NCBI GenBank assembly: GCA_963657295.1
Contig: CAVKMX010000026.1
Coordinates: forward strand, 1 to 22,053
Direction: 5' to 3'
DNA: 22,053 nucleotides
Source: CAG-791 sp963657295
Lineage (GTDB): Bacteria; Bacillota; Clostridia; Lachnospirales; Lachnospiraceae
Below, one piece after another: positions 1 through 7,168 of the stretch. Below the pieces are notes generated by a model. That model made no database searches. It was given only the letters and a program-made list of their open reading frames with translations, and was not told the DNA's origin. Positions within the stretch are counted from its first letter, which is position 1. Each line of letters begins with the position of its first letter. The position numbers and the translations under genes are program-made.

Positions 1-68
1 GGAGTGAGAACGTCCCCAGGACGGACAGCTCCGCCAGGACCCGTCACCGGCGGCGTCTGTACAGTAAC
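1..68. repeat. Edge copy of a MITE-like repeat (truncated by window start)
   Basis: Positions 15-53 are the exact reverse complement of 22015-22053 (39 bp). The outer arm, GGCGTCTGTACAGTAACGA at 52-70, is the exact reverse complement of 901-919. The element appears to end at the GTAAC of 64-68, about 15 bp before the BirA operator. The rest of the element lies outside the window, so its length and any internal gene are unknown. I infer one end of a dispersed palindromic element. No coding sequence is visible in it. Confidence 0.7.
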
Positions 69-82
69 GACAGAGGATACAA

Positions 83-114
83 TTGTTAACCAAACAAGAA
101 TCACAGGTTGACAA
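83..114 (+). promoter_or_regulatory. BirA (biotin repressor) operator
   Basis: TTGTTAACC at 83-91 and GGTTGACAA at 106-114 are separated by 14 bp. This is the inverted-repeat form of the Firmicutes BirA box, known to be bound by biotinoyl-AMP-loaded BirA. It lies just upstream of a biotin transporter gene, which supports biotin-responsive repression. The two half-sites are near-perfect complements, as expected for a dimeric repressor. Confidence 0.9.
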
Positions 115-136
115 TAAAAGACCCGAATGGTAGTCT
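108..136 (+). promoter_or_regulatory. Candidate bioY promoter overlapping the operator
   Basis: A perfect -35 hexamer TTGACA (108-113) lies inside the right half of the BirA box. It is 17 bp from TAGTCT (131-136), a poor -10 that matches the consensus at three of six positions. Bound BirA would cover the -35. A rival -10 is TACAAT at 78-83, which would start transcription inside the operator. Both placements allow repression, and the sequence does not decide between them. Confidence 0.4.
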
Positions 137-137
137 A

Positions 138-169
138 CCTCGTGGCGATAATCAATATCATCCACGAGG
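138..169 (+). promoter_or_regulatory. Hairpin covering the bioY ribosome site
   Basis: CCTCGTGG (138-145) pairs perfectly with CCACGAGG (162-169), and GAT/ATC inside the loop can add three more pairs. The 3' arm overlaps the Shine-Dalgarno AGGAG at 167-171, which is 8 nt before the ATG at 180. Folding would therefore reduce translation of bioY. No known riboswitch is recognised here; a role in translation is inference. Confidence 0.55.
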
Positions 170-179
170 AGTGAAGACA

Positions 180-734
180 ATGACGAATACAAAGACGAAG
201 AATCTGGTCCTGTGTGCCCTGTGCGCGGCCATTACCTGTGTGCTGGCACCGATTTCCATTCCGATTGAGCCGGTTCCGATCTCGCTCTGCACCTTTGCGG
301 TCATGCTGGCGGGCGTGCTGCTGGGCGCCAAATTCGGTTTCATTTCACAGCTGATTTATGTGCTGCTGGGCGCGGCAGGCGTGCCGGTGTTCGCAGGATA
401 TAAGGCCGGCCTTTCGGTCCTTGCCGGAATGACAGGCGGATACATCGTGGCTTATCCCGTTCTGGCACTGATCACGGGATTTCTTTACTGGAAATTCGGA
501 AAAGGGAAAACCGGAACCGCCCGGGTTCTGTGGATGCTCCTTTCCATGGTCACAGGGACCATCGTCCTTTATGCCTTCGGAACAGCGTGGTTCTGTGTTG
601 TCAGCGGAACCGGCGCGGCGGCGGCTCTCGGGCTGTGTGTGGTTCCCTTCCTTCCGGGGGATCTCCTCAAGATGATTGTGGTCATCCTGATCAGCCTGCC
701 CATTGAAAAGGCTCTGGCCCGGATGGCCAATTAG
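180..734 (+). CDS. bioY: Biotin transporter substrate-binding subunit BioY
   Basis: 184-residue integral membrane protein of the BioY family. It is the biotin-binding S component that takes up biotin alone or with an ECF energising module. About six hydrophobic segments fill the protein. Family hallmarks include the GGYIVAYP segment in the middle and PFLPGDLLK near the C-terminus. The ATG at 180 is chosen over the upstream TTG at 108 because AGGAG sits 8 nt upstream and because the earlier start would lie inside the operator. The BirA box directly upstream supports the function. No biotin synthesis genes or ECF ATPases are visible nearby. A strong terminator follows, so this is probably a single-gene transcript. 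Confidence 0.93.
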   Translation: MTNTKTKNLVLCALCAAITCVLAPISIPIEPVPISLCTFAVMLAGVLLGAKFGFISQLIYVLLGAAGVPVFAGYKAGLSVLAGMTGGYIVAYPVLALITGFLYWKFGKGKTGTARVLWMLLSMVTGTIVLYAFGTAWFCVVSGTGAAAALGLCVVPFLPGDLLKMIVVILISLPIEKALARMAN

Positions 735-782
735 CCGCACCGTTTTTCCTCTGCTCCTGTCAGCGAACAGGAAGGACTGCCG

Positions 783-828
783 AAAGGGCGCGTGAAAAAT
801 GAGAAATCATTTTTCGCGCGCCCTTTTT
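783..828 (+). terminator. Strong intrinsic terminator after bioY
   Basis: AAAGGGCGCG (783-792) pairs with CGCGCCCTTT (817-826), and GAAAAATGA (794-802) pairs with TCATTTTTC (807-815). One T-G pair joins the two blocks, giving a stem of about 20 bp with a GAAA loop. The descending arm runs into T5 at 824-828. It separates bioY from the thioesterase gene. Confidence 0.92.
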
Positions 829-870
829 GAGCGGCGTGGATGGCGGCCGGCCCACCCGGGCACGGCTGTG

Positions 871-958
871 CCCCGGAATCCCTTCGGCATGGGAAGGGAT
901 TCGTTACTGTACAGACGCCCGGCGGGCGAATGAACTGTAACAGGGATTCCGGGGTTTT
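871..958 (+). other. Hairpin (possible terminator) interrupted by an insertion
   Basis: The left arm CCCCGGAATCCCTTC (871-885) would pair with GAAGGGATTC (893-902) joined to CGGGG (950-954), followed by TTTT (955-958). The stretch 903-949 (palindromic element plus second copy of the direct repeat) splits the right arm. Without it the stem is a perfect 15 bp with a 7-nt loop. A second small hairpin, GGGCAC/GTGCCC (858-863/868-873), overlaps the left arm. It may be a second terminator after bioY or an older palindromic repeat. This and the insertion account for the non-coding gap 829-960. Confidence 0.7.
903..941. mobile_element. 39-bp MITE-like palindromic insertion with target duplication
   Basis: The segment begins GTTACTGTACAGACGCCC and ends in GGGCGAATGAACTGTAAC. 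Its arms form an imperfect inverted repeat (about 15 of 19 positions pair). It is flanked on both sides by AGGGATTC (895-902 and 942-949), which looks like an 8-bp target-site duplication. If the ends are moved out by one or two bases the duplication shortens to 5 bp. The left arm matches the repeat at the window start and the right arm matches the repeat at the window end, so this looks like a copy lacking the interior. It is too short to encode a transposase. Confidence 0.7.
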
Positions 959-1002
959 CCGAAGGAAAATCGATATGGGTGCGGAATCGCTGCCAATCTG
1001 TG

Positions 1003-1008
1003 TATAAT
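1003..1008 (+). promoter_or_regulatory. Candidate -10 box for the thioesterase-cvfB unit
   Basis: A perfect TATAAT is found 72 bp before the thioesterase ATG and downstream of two hairpins. No good -35 lies at 16-18 bp upstream, so the full promoter is uncertain. The position fits an independent transcript after the bioY terminator. Confidence 0.5.
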
Positions 1009-1079
1009 AGGACGGCGCGATGCGCATGAAACATGAGATATGAGACGAAAGAAGGATTCCGCAGACGAACGGAGGCAGA

Positions 1080-1811
1080 ATGTACACATTTGCAGGGCGT
1101 GTTCGCTACAGCGAGACGGATCCGGAGGGGTACCTGAGGATCGAGTCTCTCATTGACTATTTTCAGGATTGCTCTACCTTCCAGTCCGAGGATCTGGGGA
1201 TCGGCATCGGTTATCTTGGCAAACAGCATCTGGCGTGGCTGGTGAATGCCTGGCAGCTGGACATCCTGGAGCTTCCGAGGCTGGGGGACAGGATTCGGGT
1301 CGGGACCTCGCCGTATGCGCTGAAGGGATTCATGGGACTGCGGAATTTCATGCTGGAGACCGAGGATGGACGAAGGCTGGTGAATGCGAATTCGGTATGG
1401 TCGCTCTTCGACATGGAAAAGGGCATGCCGGCAAAGGTAACGGAGGAGATTGCCGCGGCCTATGAGCTGGCCCAGAGGTTTGAGATGGAATATCTGCCGC
1501 GCAAGATTGCGGCAGGAGGAGAGAAAGGGACGGCCGGAGAGGGAATCCTGATCACGGAGCCGTTTCTGGACAGCAATCACCACGTGAACAACGGACAATA
1601 TGTGCGGCTGGCCATGGCGAGCGTGCCGGCAGGGCGCAGACCGGTAAGAGTGCGGGCGGAGTACCGCCGGCAGGCACATCTGGGGGACGTGATCGTTCCG
1701 ACGGTCTGTGAGGAGCCGGAGGGGAAAACGCTGGTCTGCCTGCGGAGCGAGGCAGGCGAAATCTATGCGGCGGTCGAGCTGTACTGGGGGCAGGACCGGC
1801 CGCAGGCATGA
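1080..1811 (+). CDS. Acyl-ACP thioesterase (double hotdog)
   Basis: 243-residue cytosolic protein of the bacterial FatA/FatB-like acyl-ACP thioesterase family, which hydrolyses acyl-ACP to free fatty acid and ACP. The N-terminal hotdog begins with RVRYSETDPEGYLRIESL. The second hotdog carries DSNHHVNN, matching the DxNxHVNN motif of plant FatB, so D164, N166 and H168 are the likely catalytic residues. GGAGG (1071-1075) lies 4 nt before the ATG. The stop codon overlaps an upstream in-frame ATG of the next gene (ATGA at 1808-1811), and the two genes are probably co-transcribed. Chain-length preference cannot be read from the sequence. Free fatty acid production for membrane supply or export is inference. 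Confidence 0.88.
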   Translation: MYTFAGRVRYSETDPEGYLRIESLIDYFQDCSTFQSEDLGIGIGYLGKQHLAWLVNAWQLDILELPRLGDRIRVGTSPYALKGFMGLRNFMLETEDGRRLVNANSVWSLFDMEKGMPAKVTEEIAAAYELAQRFEMEYLPRKIAAGGEKGTAGEGILITEPFLDSNHHVNNGQYVRLAMASVPAGRRPVRVRAEYRRQAHLGDVIVPTVCEEPEGKTLVCLRSEAGEIYAAVELYWGQDRPQA

Positions 1812-1849
1812 CAGAGGTCGGCAGCCGGGGATACGACAGGGAGGACAAG

Positions 1850-2689
1850 ATGCTGAGAATCGGCGAGAAACAGACATTGATGGTGGAGAAACGGGTGCCC
1901 ATGGGTGTTTTCCTGAAGGAGAACGGGGCAGAAGAGGAGCATGTGCTCCTGCCGAGCTCTCAGGTGCCGGAGGGCTGCAGGGAGGGGGATGAGATCCCGG
2001 TGTTTCTGTACAAGGATTCGGAGGATCGGCTGATCGCAACCAGGAAGGAGCCGCTCCTCACCCTGCACCAGATCGGGCGGCTCACCGTCCGCGAGGTGGG
2101 ACGGATCGGCGCCTTCCTGGACTGGGGCCTGGACAAGGATCTGCTGCTCCCCTTTCATGAACAGCCGCGGGATGCAAGAGTCCGGAAGGGACAGGAGGTT
2201 CTGTGCGCGGTCTATCTGGACAAAAGCGGACGCCTTGCGGCAACCATGAACGTGTATCCCTGGCTGTCGACAGAAAGCCCGTATCGCAAGGGGGACACGG
2301 TGGACGGAACGGTCTATGAAACGAGTGAGAATTACGGACGCTTCGTCGCCGTAGACGACCGTTACTCCGGCCTGATACCGAAAAAGGAGCTGATCCGGGA
2401 GCTCGCGGTCGGTGAGAGAGTAAAGGCCAGGGTGATGCGGGTTCGGCCGGACGGCAAGCTGGATCTCTCGCTCCGGGAGCCGGCGGCGGACCAGATGACG
2501 CAGGATGCTGCCGTCCTTCTGGAGCGGCTTGAACAGGAGGGCGGAAGACTTCCCTTTACGGATAAGGCGGAGCCGGCGCTGATCCGCAGCGAAATGCAGA
2601 TGAGCAAGGCGCAGTTCAAACGGGCCGTGGGACACCTCCTGAAGGAGGGCAGAATCGTGATCACGGAGGACAGCATCTGCAGGAGGTGA
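1850..2689 (+). CDS. cvfB: CvfB-family S1 RNA-binding protein
   Basis: 279-residue protein resembling CvfB/YitL of Gram-positive bacteria, an RNA-binding post-transcriptional regulator linked to virulence gene expression in staphylococci. The N-terminus (MLRIGEKQTLMVEKRVPMGV) opens an S1-like fold. Two further S1-type units follow around residues 60-120 and 135-210, the latter with YGRFVAVDDRYSGLIPKKEL and ending in DGKLDLSLRE. The C-terminal 65 residues look like a winged helix. The start at 1850 is preferred because AGGGAGG (1838-1844) lies 5 nt upstream and the family begins there. An alternative in-frame ATG at 1808 overlaps the thioesterase stop and would add 14 residues. Length fits the family. 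Confidence 0.87.
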   Translation: MLRIGEKQTLMVEKRVPMGVFLKENGAEEEHVLLPSSQVPEGCREGDEIPVFLYKDSEDRLIATRKEPLLTLHQIGRLTVREVGRIGAFLDWGLDKDLLLPFHEQPRDARVRKGQEVLCAVYLDKSGRLAATMNVYPWLSTESPYRKGDTVDGTVYETSENYGRFVAVDDRYSGLIPKKELIRELAVGERVKARVMRVRPDGKLDLSLREPAADQMTQDAAVLLERLEQEGGRLPFTDKAEPALIRSEMQMSKAQFKRAVGHLLKEGRIVITEDSICRR

Positions 2690-2948
2690 TATCGGCAATA
2701 TTCACAAAACAAAAACAGCCCCTTTATAGATTTTTTTATTACGTTGCTTTAGAATGGAGATTACGCAGGGTCAGGCATGCTTTCGGGTGATTACTGGGGG
2801 ATTCGGAACGGCCGGACCGGATACAGCATGGTTTCTTGGGGGAACTGCAGGGAGACCTCGGTCGATGAAACGAGATATCGTGACCGTCCGGGGGCGTTTT
2901 CATGCAGCAGAAGGCAGCAGCGGAAGCGTGCAGAAAGAGTGTGGGGGC
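2690..2948 (+). other. Leader of the CdaR-like gene, with weak promoter candidate
   Basis: An AT-rich stretch (2700-2745) is followed by TAGAAT (2750-2755), a plausible -10 with only a weak -35 (TAGATT, 2727-2732). An open frame continues upstream to an ATG at 2754, but that ATG sits inside this -10 box. Its 65 extra residues show no family character and are rich in Gly, Arg and Thr. I therefore read 2756-2948 as an untranslated leader of nearly 200 nt. No convincing terminator for cvfB is visible. Confidence 0.4.
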
Positions 2949-4043
2949 ATGATTTCAAATCAGGTATTGCAGAGTACGATCGAGGGGATCAAGGACATTT
3001 CGCATCTGGACATCTGTATCATGGATGCGGGCGGAAGAGAGGTCGCTGCGACGCAGCCGGTCTTCGGAGCCGCGGGGGCAGCCATTCCGGAGTTCGCAGC
3101 GTCACCGGCGGATTCCCAGTCGGCAGGACCGTTCCAGTTTTTCAAGGTATTCGATGAGAACCAGCTGGAGTATATTCTGGTGATCAACGGCTCGACGGAT
3201 GCGACGCTCATGGTGGGCCGCATGGCGGCCTTCCAGCTGCAGGGCCTCCTGGGAGCCTTCAAGGAGCATTACGACAAGGACAGCTTCATCAAGAACCTTC
3301 TTCTGGACAACCTGCTGCTGATCGACATCTATGAGCGGGCCAAGAAGCTGCGCATTCAGGCCAACAGCCCGCGGGTTGTGCTGCTGATTGAGATGGACAA
3401 GGAAAAGGGCAGGGACCGGAACGTGCTGGTGCAGCTGCAGGAGATGCAGGGAATCAGCTCCGGGGATTATGTCACGCAGGTGGACGAGAACAGCATTGTT
3501 CTGGTGCATCACACCGAGGAGGACCGGGAAGAGGACGCGCTGGAGAACTATGCGCAGGGAGTCATGGAGCATCTGCATGCGTCCGGAACAACGGATGTAC
3601 GGATTGCCTACGGCACCGTGGTCAGTGAGCTGAAGGAGCTCAGCCACTCCTTCAAGGAAGCCAGAATGGCACTGGATGTATCGCGGATCTTCTTTGAAGA
3701 CAAGACCGTGATTGCATACAACCAGCTGGGCATCGGACGGCTGATCTATCAGCTGCCGCTGCCGCTGTGCAGAATGTTCATCCGTGAGATCTTCAAAGAC
3801 AAGCGGCCGGATGAATTCGACGAGGAAACGCTGACCACCATCAGCAAGTTTTTTGAGAACAATCTGAACGTGTCCGAAACCTCCAGACAGCTGTTCATTC
3901 ACCGCAATACACTGGTATACCGTCTGGACAAGCTGCTCAAGAGCACCGGACTGGACCTTCGCATTTTTGAAGATGCCATCACCTTCAAGATTGCCCTGAT
4001 GGTCGTGAAATACATGAAATACATGGATCGGGAGAATCAGTAA
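2949..4043 (+). CDS. CdaR/PucR-type transcriptional regulator
   Basis: 364-residue putative DNA-binding regulator. The N-terminal ~130 residues (from MISNQVLQSTIEGIKDISHL) resemble the sugar-diacid recognition domain of CdaR. The middle is GGDEF-like but degenerate, as is usual in this family. The C-terminal PucR-type helix-turn-helix is clear: FFENNLNVSETSRQLFIHRN then TLVYRLDKLL. The start at 2949 follows the family N-terminus; its ribosome site is poor (a G-run immediately upstream). It ends 3 nt before ftsE, so it is probably co-transcribed with the division genes. That linkage suggests it may regulate or sense something about envelope growth, but the effector is unknown and a sugar diacid should not be assumed. 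Confidence 0.82.
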   Translation: MISNQVLQSTIEGIKDISHLDICIMDAGGREVAATQPVFGAAGAAIPEFAASPADSQSAGPFQFFKVFDENQLEYILVINGSTDATLMVGRMAAFQLQGLLGAFKEHYDKDSFIKNLLLDNLLLIDIYERAKKLRIQANSPRVVLLIEMDKEKGRDRNVLVQLQEMQGISSGDYVTQVDENSIVLVHHTEEDREEDALENYAQGVMEHLHASGTTDVRIAYGTVVSELKELSHSFKEARMALDVSRIFFEDKTVIAYNQLGIGRLIYQLPLPLCRMFIREIFKDKRPDEFDEETLTTISKFFENNLNVSETSRQLFIHRNTLVYRLDKLLKSTGLDLRIFEDAITFKIALMVVKYMKYMDRENQ

Positions 4044-4046
4044 TAC

Positions 4047-4976
4047 ATGAAGAAGAATTCCTACAAGACAGCGGATGACGTGGTGGTTTCCCTTCAGCAC
4101 GTCAGCAAGCAGTACTCCAAGGATGCACCGGGGGTTCTGGATGCCAACCTGCAGATTCGTGAGGGCGAGTTTGTCTTCATCACAGGGGAGACCGGCTCCG
4201 GCAAATCAACTCTTCTCAAGATGATCATGCGTCAGCTCCGGGCCACCGAGGGCTCCGTGGAGGTGCTGGGGTATGACCTCAACCGCATCCGGCACAGCAA
4301 AATTCCGAGATTCCGCCGGAACCTCGGAATCGTGTTTCAGGATTTCCGCCTGCTGAAGGACAGGGATGTTTACGAGAACGTTGCCTTTGCACAGCGCATA
4401 ATGATGGTGCCCAAGAACCAGATGAAGCACAACGTCACCAGCGTTCTGCAGATGGTTGGCATGGCGGACAAATACAAGCGGCAGGTTACGCAGCTCTCCG
4501 GAGGAGAGCAGCAGCGTGTTGCGCTGGCCAGGGCACTGGTGAACAAGCCGCTGCTGCTGCTGGCCGATGAGCCGACCGGCAATCTGGATCAGGATACGGC
4601 CTGGGAGATCATGCAGCTGATTGAGCGCGCCAACAAGGAGACGGGGACAACGGTGCTGGTGGTCACGCATGACCGGGGCATCGTGGATCGGATGCACAAG
4701 CGCGTCATCGAGATGAAGCGCGGAGAGATCATCAGCGATACCGCGGCCGCGGCGGTTTCGGACTACGAGGAGCTGCAGCCCTATGCACAGCCGGCAGTTC
4801 GAGATGAATACCATGAGGAGTATCATGAGGACTACCGCGAGGAGTACCATGAAACGTATCGCGAGGGGTATGCGGACGGATACGAGGAACAGGATGATTA
4901 TCAGGACCGCTACATGGATCGCTATCAGGACGTGGACGCAGACGGCTACGACGGTTACGATGAGTACGATGATTGA
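4047..4976 (+). CDS. ftsE: Cell-division ABC ATPase FtsE with Tyr/acid-rich tail
   Basis: Cytosolic ATPase of the FtsEX complex, which uses ATP to switch on cell-wall hydrolases at the division site. All motifs are intact: Walker A GETGSGKST (47-55), Q-loop FQDF (97-100), signature LSGGEQQR (150-157), Walker B LLLLADEP with D174 and E175, and the H-loop VTHD (206-209). The FtsE core ends near residue 230, the usual family length. It is followed by about 78 extra residues very rich in Tyr, Glu and Asp, including seven Tyr exactly four residues apart (255-279). The gene starts 3 nt after the regulator and the stop is 20 nt before the ftsX ATG, as in a tight operon. The tail's role is unknown. 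Confidence 0.94.
   Translation: MKKNSYKTADDVVVSLQHVSKQYSKDAPGVLDANLQIREGEFVFITGETGSGKSTLLKMIMRQLRATEGSVEVLGYDLNRIRHSKIPRFRRNLGIVFQDFRLLKDRDVYENVAFAQRIMMVPKNQMKHNVTSVLQMVGMADKYKRQVTQLSGGEQQRVALARALVNKPLLLLADEPTGNLDQDTAWEIMQLIERANKETGTTVLVVTHDRGIVDRMHKRVIEMKRGEIISDTAAAAVSDYEELQPYAQPAVRDEYHEEYHEDYREEYHETYREGYADGYEEQDDYQDRYMDRYQDVDADGYDGYDEYDD
4800..4892 (+). repeat. 12-nt period repeat encoding the FtsE Tyr tail
   Basis: Within ftsE the codons for residues 253-279 follow a 12-nt rhythm built on GA(G/A)TA(C/T) and CATGA(G/A) or CGCGA(G/A). They encode units such as EYHE, DYRE and TYRE. The register drifts after position 4883, where YQDRYMDRY continues the four-residue spacing. This looks like slippage or duplication of a short unit, kept in frame. 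Confidence 0.7.
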
Positions 4977-4996
4977 GCGCTGCGAATGAGGTAGGA

Positions 4997-5893
4997 ATGA
5001 GAATCAGCAACATCTTTTATTCAATCGGACAGAGCTTCCGCAATATGTTCAAGAACCGGGGCTACACGCTGGCCTCCATCGCGACCATCTCGGCCTGTCT
5101 GTTCATGTTCGGCATCTTTTTCTCCATCCTGTTCAACCTGCAGTCGCTGATGGACACCGCGGAGCAGGGCGTCTCCGTCACCGTGTTCTTTCAGCAGGGA
5201 ACGACGGAGGAGGACATTCTCCAGCTGAAGGTTGCCATTGAGGAGCGGGAAGAGGTGGCCAGCGTGGATTATATCTCGGCGGATCAGGCCTGGGAGGATT
5301 TCTCGGCAGAGTATCTGGGAGATTACGCGGACGGCTTCACGGAGAATCCGCTGGCGGATTCCGCGAATCTGGAGATTTTCCTCAAGGATGTTTCCAAGCA
5401 GTCCGAGCTGGTGGATTACCTGGAGGGTCTGGATCAGGTCCGCGAGGTCAACCGCTCGGAAATCACGGCGGATACGCTTTCCGGCGCCAATACGCTGATC
5501 ATGTATGCCTCCGGCGCCATCATTCTGATGCTGCTGGTGGTCTCCATCTTCCTCATCAACAACACCATTGCGATGGGCATTACCACCCATTGGGAGGAGA
5601 TCTCGATCATGAAATACATCGGCGCGACGGACCTGTTCGTCCGGGCTCCGTACGTGATCGAGGGTGTCATCATCGGCCTTGTGGGGACGGTGATACCGCT
5701 GTGCGTTCTGTATTTTCTCTATAATACGGCCATCGATATCATCACCGGCAAATTCTCGATCATTACGAACTTTATGACCTTCCGCAGCGTCGGCGAGGTG
5801 TATTACTATCTGATTCCGGTGTCCCTGGTTCTGGGAACGGGAATCGGATTCTTCGGAAGCCTGATTACAGTGAGGAAGCACCTTCATGTTTGA
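4997..5893 (+). CDS. ftsX: Cell-division membrane protein FtsX
   Basis: 298-residue membrane partner of FtsE. It has the FtsX plan: a short cytosolic N-terminus (MRISNIFYSIGQSFRNMFKN), TM1 at about 24-48, and a large extracellular domain at about 50-165 that binds wall hydrolases or their activators. TM2 (~167-192), TM3 (~215-240) and TM4 (~265-290) follow, with a cytosolic loop containing HWEEISIMKYIGAT that contacts FtsE. The ATG at 4997 is preferred over an upstream in-frame TTG at 4973 because GAGGTAGG precedes it and the family begins there. The 3' end overlaps the next gene by 8 nt, suggesting translational coupling to the M23 hydrolase it probably activates. Confidence 0.93.
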   Translation: MRISNIFYSIGQSFRNMFKNRGYTLASIATISACLFMFGIFFSILFNLQSLMDTAEQGVSVTVFFQQGTTEEDILQLKVAIEEREEVASVDYISADQAWEDFSAEYLGDYADGFTENPLADSANLEIFLKDVSKQSELVDYLEGLDQVREVNRSEITADTLSGANTLIMYASGAIILMLLVVSIFLINNTIAMGITTHWEEISIMKYIGATDLFVRAPYVIEGVIIGLVGTVIPLCVLYFLYNTAIDIITGKFSIITNFMTFRSVGEVYYYLIPVSLVLGTGIGFFGSLITVRKHLHV

Positions 5894-7151
5894 TCACCGT
5901 TGGAAGAAGCATTTCATACAGAAGCATTTATCCGGAGGACGGATTCGGCGGTGCGCAGTCAGCTGCGCACTGCTTTTTGGCATTATTGCACTGGCGAAGC
6001 CGCTGGCCTTTGCCGTGCAGGCGGAGACCGTGACACAGGAGACCATCAAGGAGAAGGAAAATCAGATCGAGGCGGCCAAGCAGGAGCGGCAGGAGGTACA
6101 GAACAACCTCAGCAGCCTCAAGAACATGAAGGCTGCACTGGAGGATAAGAAATCCGATCTGAATGCCTATGTTTCGCAGATGGATGAGCAGCTGACGCAG
6201 ATCCAGGCGAACATCGACAGTCTCAAAACGCAGATTGCCGATAAAGAAGCGGATATCGAGAGAACCGAGGCGGAGCTGACGGAGGCAGAGGAAACCCAGC
6301 AGACCCAGTATGAGAACATGAAGAAGCGGGTCCGCTTCATCTATGAAAAGGGAGACACCTATCTTCTGGAAACCCTGCTGAAGGCGACGACCTTCGGCGA
6401 CCTGCTGAACAAGGCGTACTACATTGAGCTGCTGTCCAACTATGATCAGGAGCTGCTGCAGCGCTACAAGGAGCAGACGCAGCTGGTAAAGGCAACCAAG
6501 GAGGCGCTGGAGGAGGAGAAGGCGACACTCGATGAGGAGAAGTCGGCGGTGGAGGAAGAGGAGGCCAACGTCGAGGCACTGATCAAGGAGAAAAAGGCGC
6601 AGATCGCCTCCACGGAATCGGAAATTGCGGAATCCGCGGCGACCATCGAGGAGTACGAGAGCCAGATGAGCCAGCAGAACGCCACTATCGCGGCGCTGGA
6701 GGCGGCGGTCGCCGCCGATCGGCAGACCCTGGCCAACCAGAACCGCAAGTACACCGGCGGCACCTTCGTCTGGCCGGCACCGTCCTATACCTATATTTCG
6801 TCGGAATACGGATACCGGACGCACCCGATCTACGGCAGGACGATTTTCCACAGCGGCCTCGATATGGCGGCCCCCAGCGGCTCGCCGATTCTGGCGGCGG
6901 CGGACGGCGTGGTCGTGGCAGCCTCCTATGAATCCTCCATGGGCAATTATGTCATGATCAACCATGGAGACGGCCTGTATACCATTTACATGCACGCGAG
7001 TGCACTGTACGTATCGAGCGGACAGGAGGTCAGCGCGGGAGACCAGATTGCGGCGGTCGGCAGCACGGGCAACTCCACCGGTCCCCACCTGCACTTCTCC
7101 GTGCGTCTGAACGGATCCTATGTATCGCCCTGGAACTATCTGGGAAGCTGA
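5886..7151 (+). CDS. Coiled-coil M23 (LytM) peptidoglycan hydrolase
   Basis: 421-residue exported protein. A basic N-terminus and hydrophobic segment (~22-45) end at AFAVQA|ET, a plausible signal-peptidase site. Residues ~50-280 form a long Glu/Lys/Gln-rich coiled coil like EnvC or PcsB. The C-terminal ~110 residues are an M23 zinc metallopeptidase with HSGLD (H322, D326) and HLHF (H401, H403), so the metal ligands are intact and it should cut peptidoglycan cross-bridges. The ribosome site GAGGAAG (5872-5878) lies 7 nt upstream inside ftsX. The overlap with ftsX and the coiled coil suggest that FtsEX controls this enzyme directly. That link is inferred from the EnvC/PcsB precedent. Confidence 0.92.
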   Translation: MFDHRWKKHFIQKHLSGGRIRRCAVSCALLFGIIALAKPLAFAVQAETVTQETIKEKENQIEAAKQERQEVQNNLSSLKNMKAALEDKKSDLNAYVSQMDEQLTQIQANIDSLKTQIADKEADIERTEAELTEAEETQQTQYENMKKRVRFIYEKGDTYLLETLLKATTFGDLLNKAYYIELLSNYDQELLQRYKEQTQLVKATKEALEEEKATLDEEKSAVEEEEANVEALIKEKKAQIASTESEIAESAATIEEYESQMSQQNATIAALEAAVAADRQTLANQNRKYTGGTFVWPAPSYTYISSEYGYRTHPIYGRTIFHSGLDMAAPSGSPILAAADGVVVAASYESSMGNYVMINHGDGLYTIYMHASALYVSSGQEVSAGDQIAAVGSTGNSTGPHLHFSVRLNGSYVSPWNYLGS

Positions 7152-7168
7152 AAGGGAAGTGAGAGGAA

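Noticed and set aside
108..179. Upstream TTG start adding 24 residues to BioY
   Set aside because: It lies inside the BirA operator and -35 box, and the ATG at 180 has a good ribosome site and the family N-terminus.
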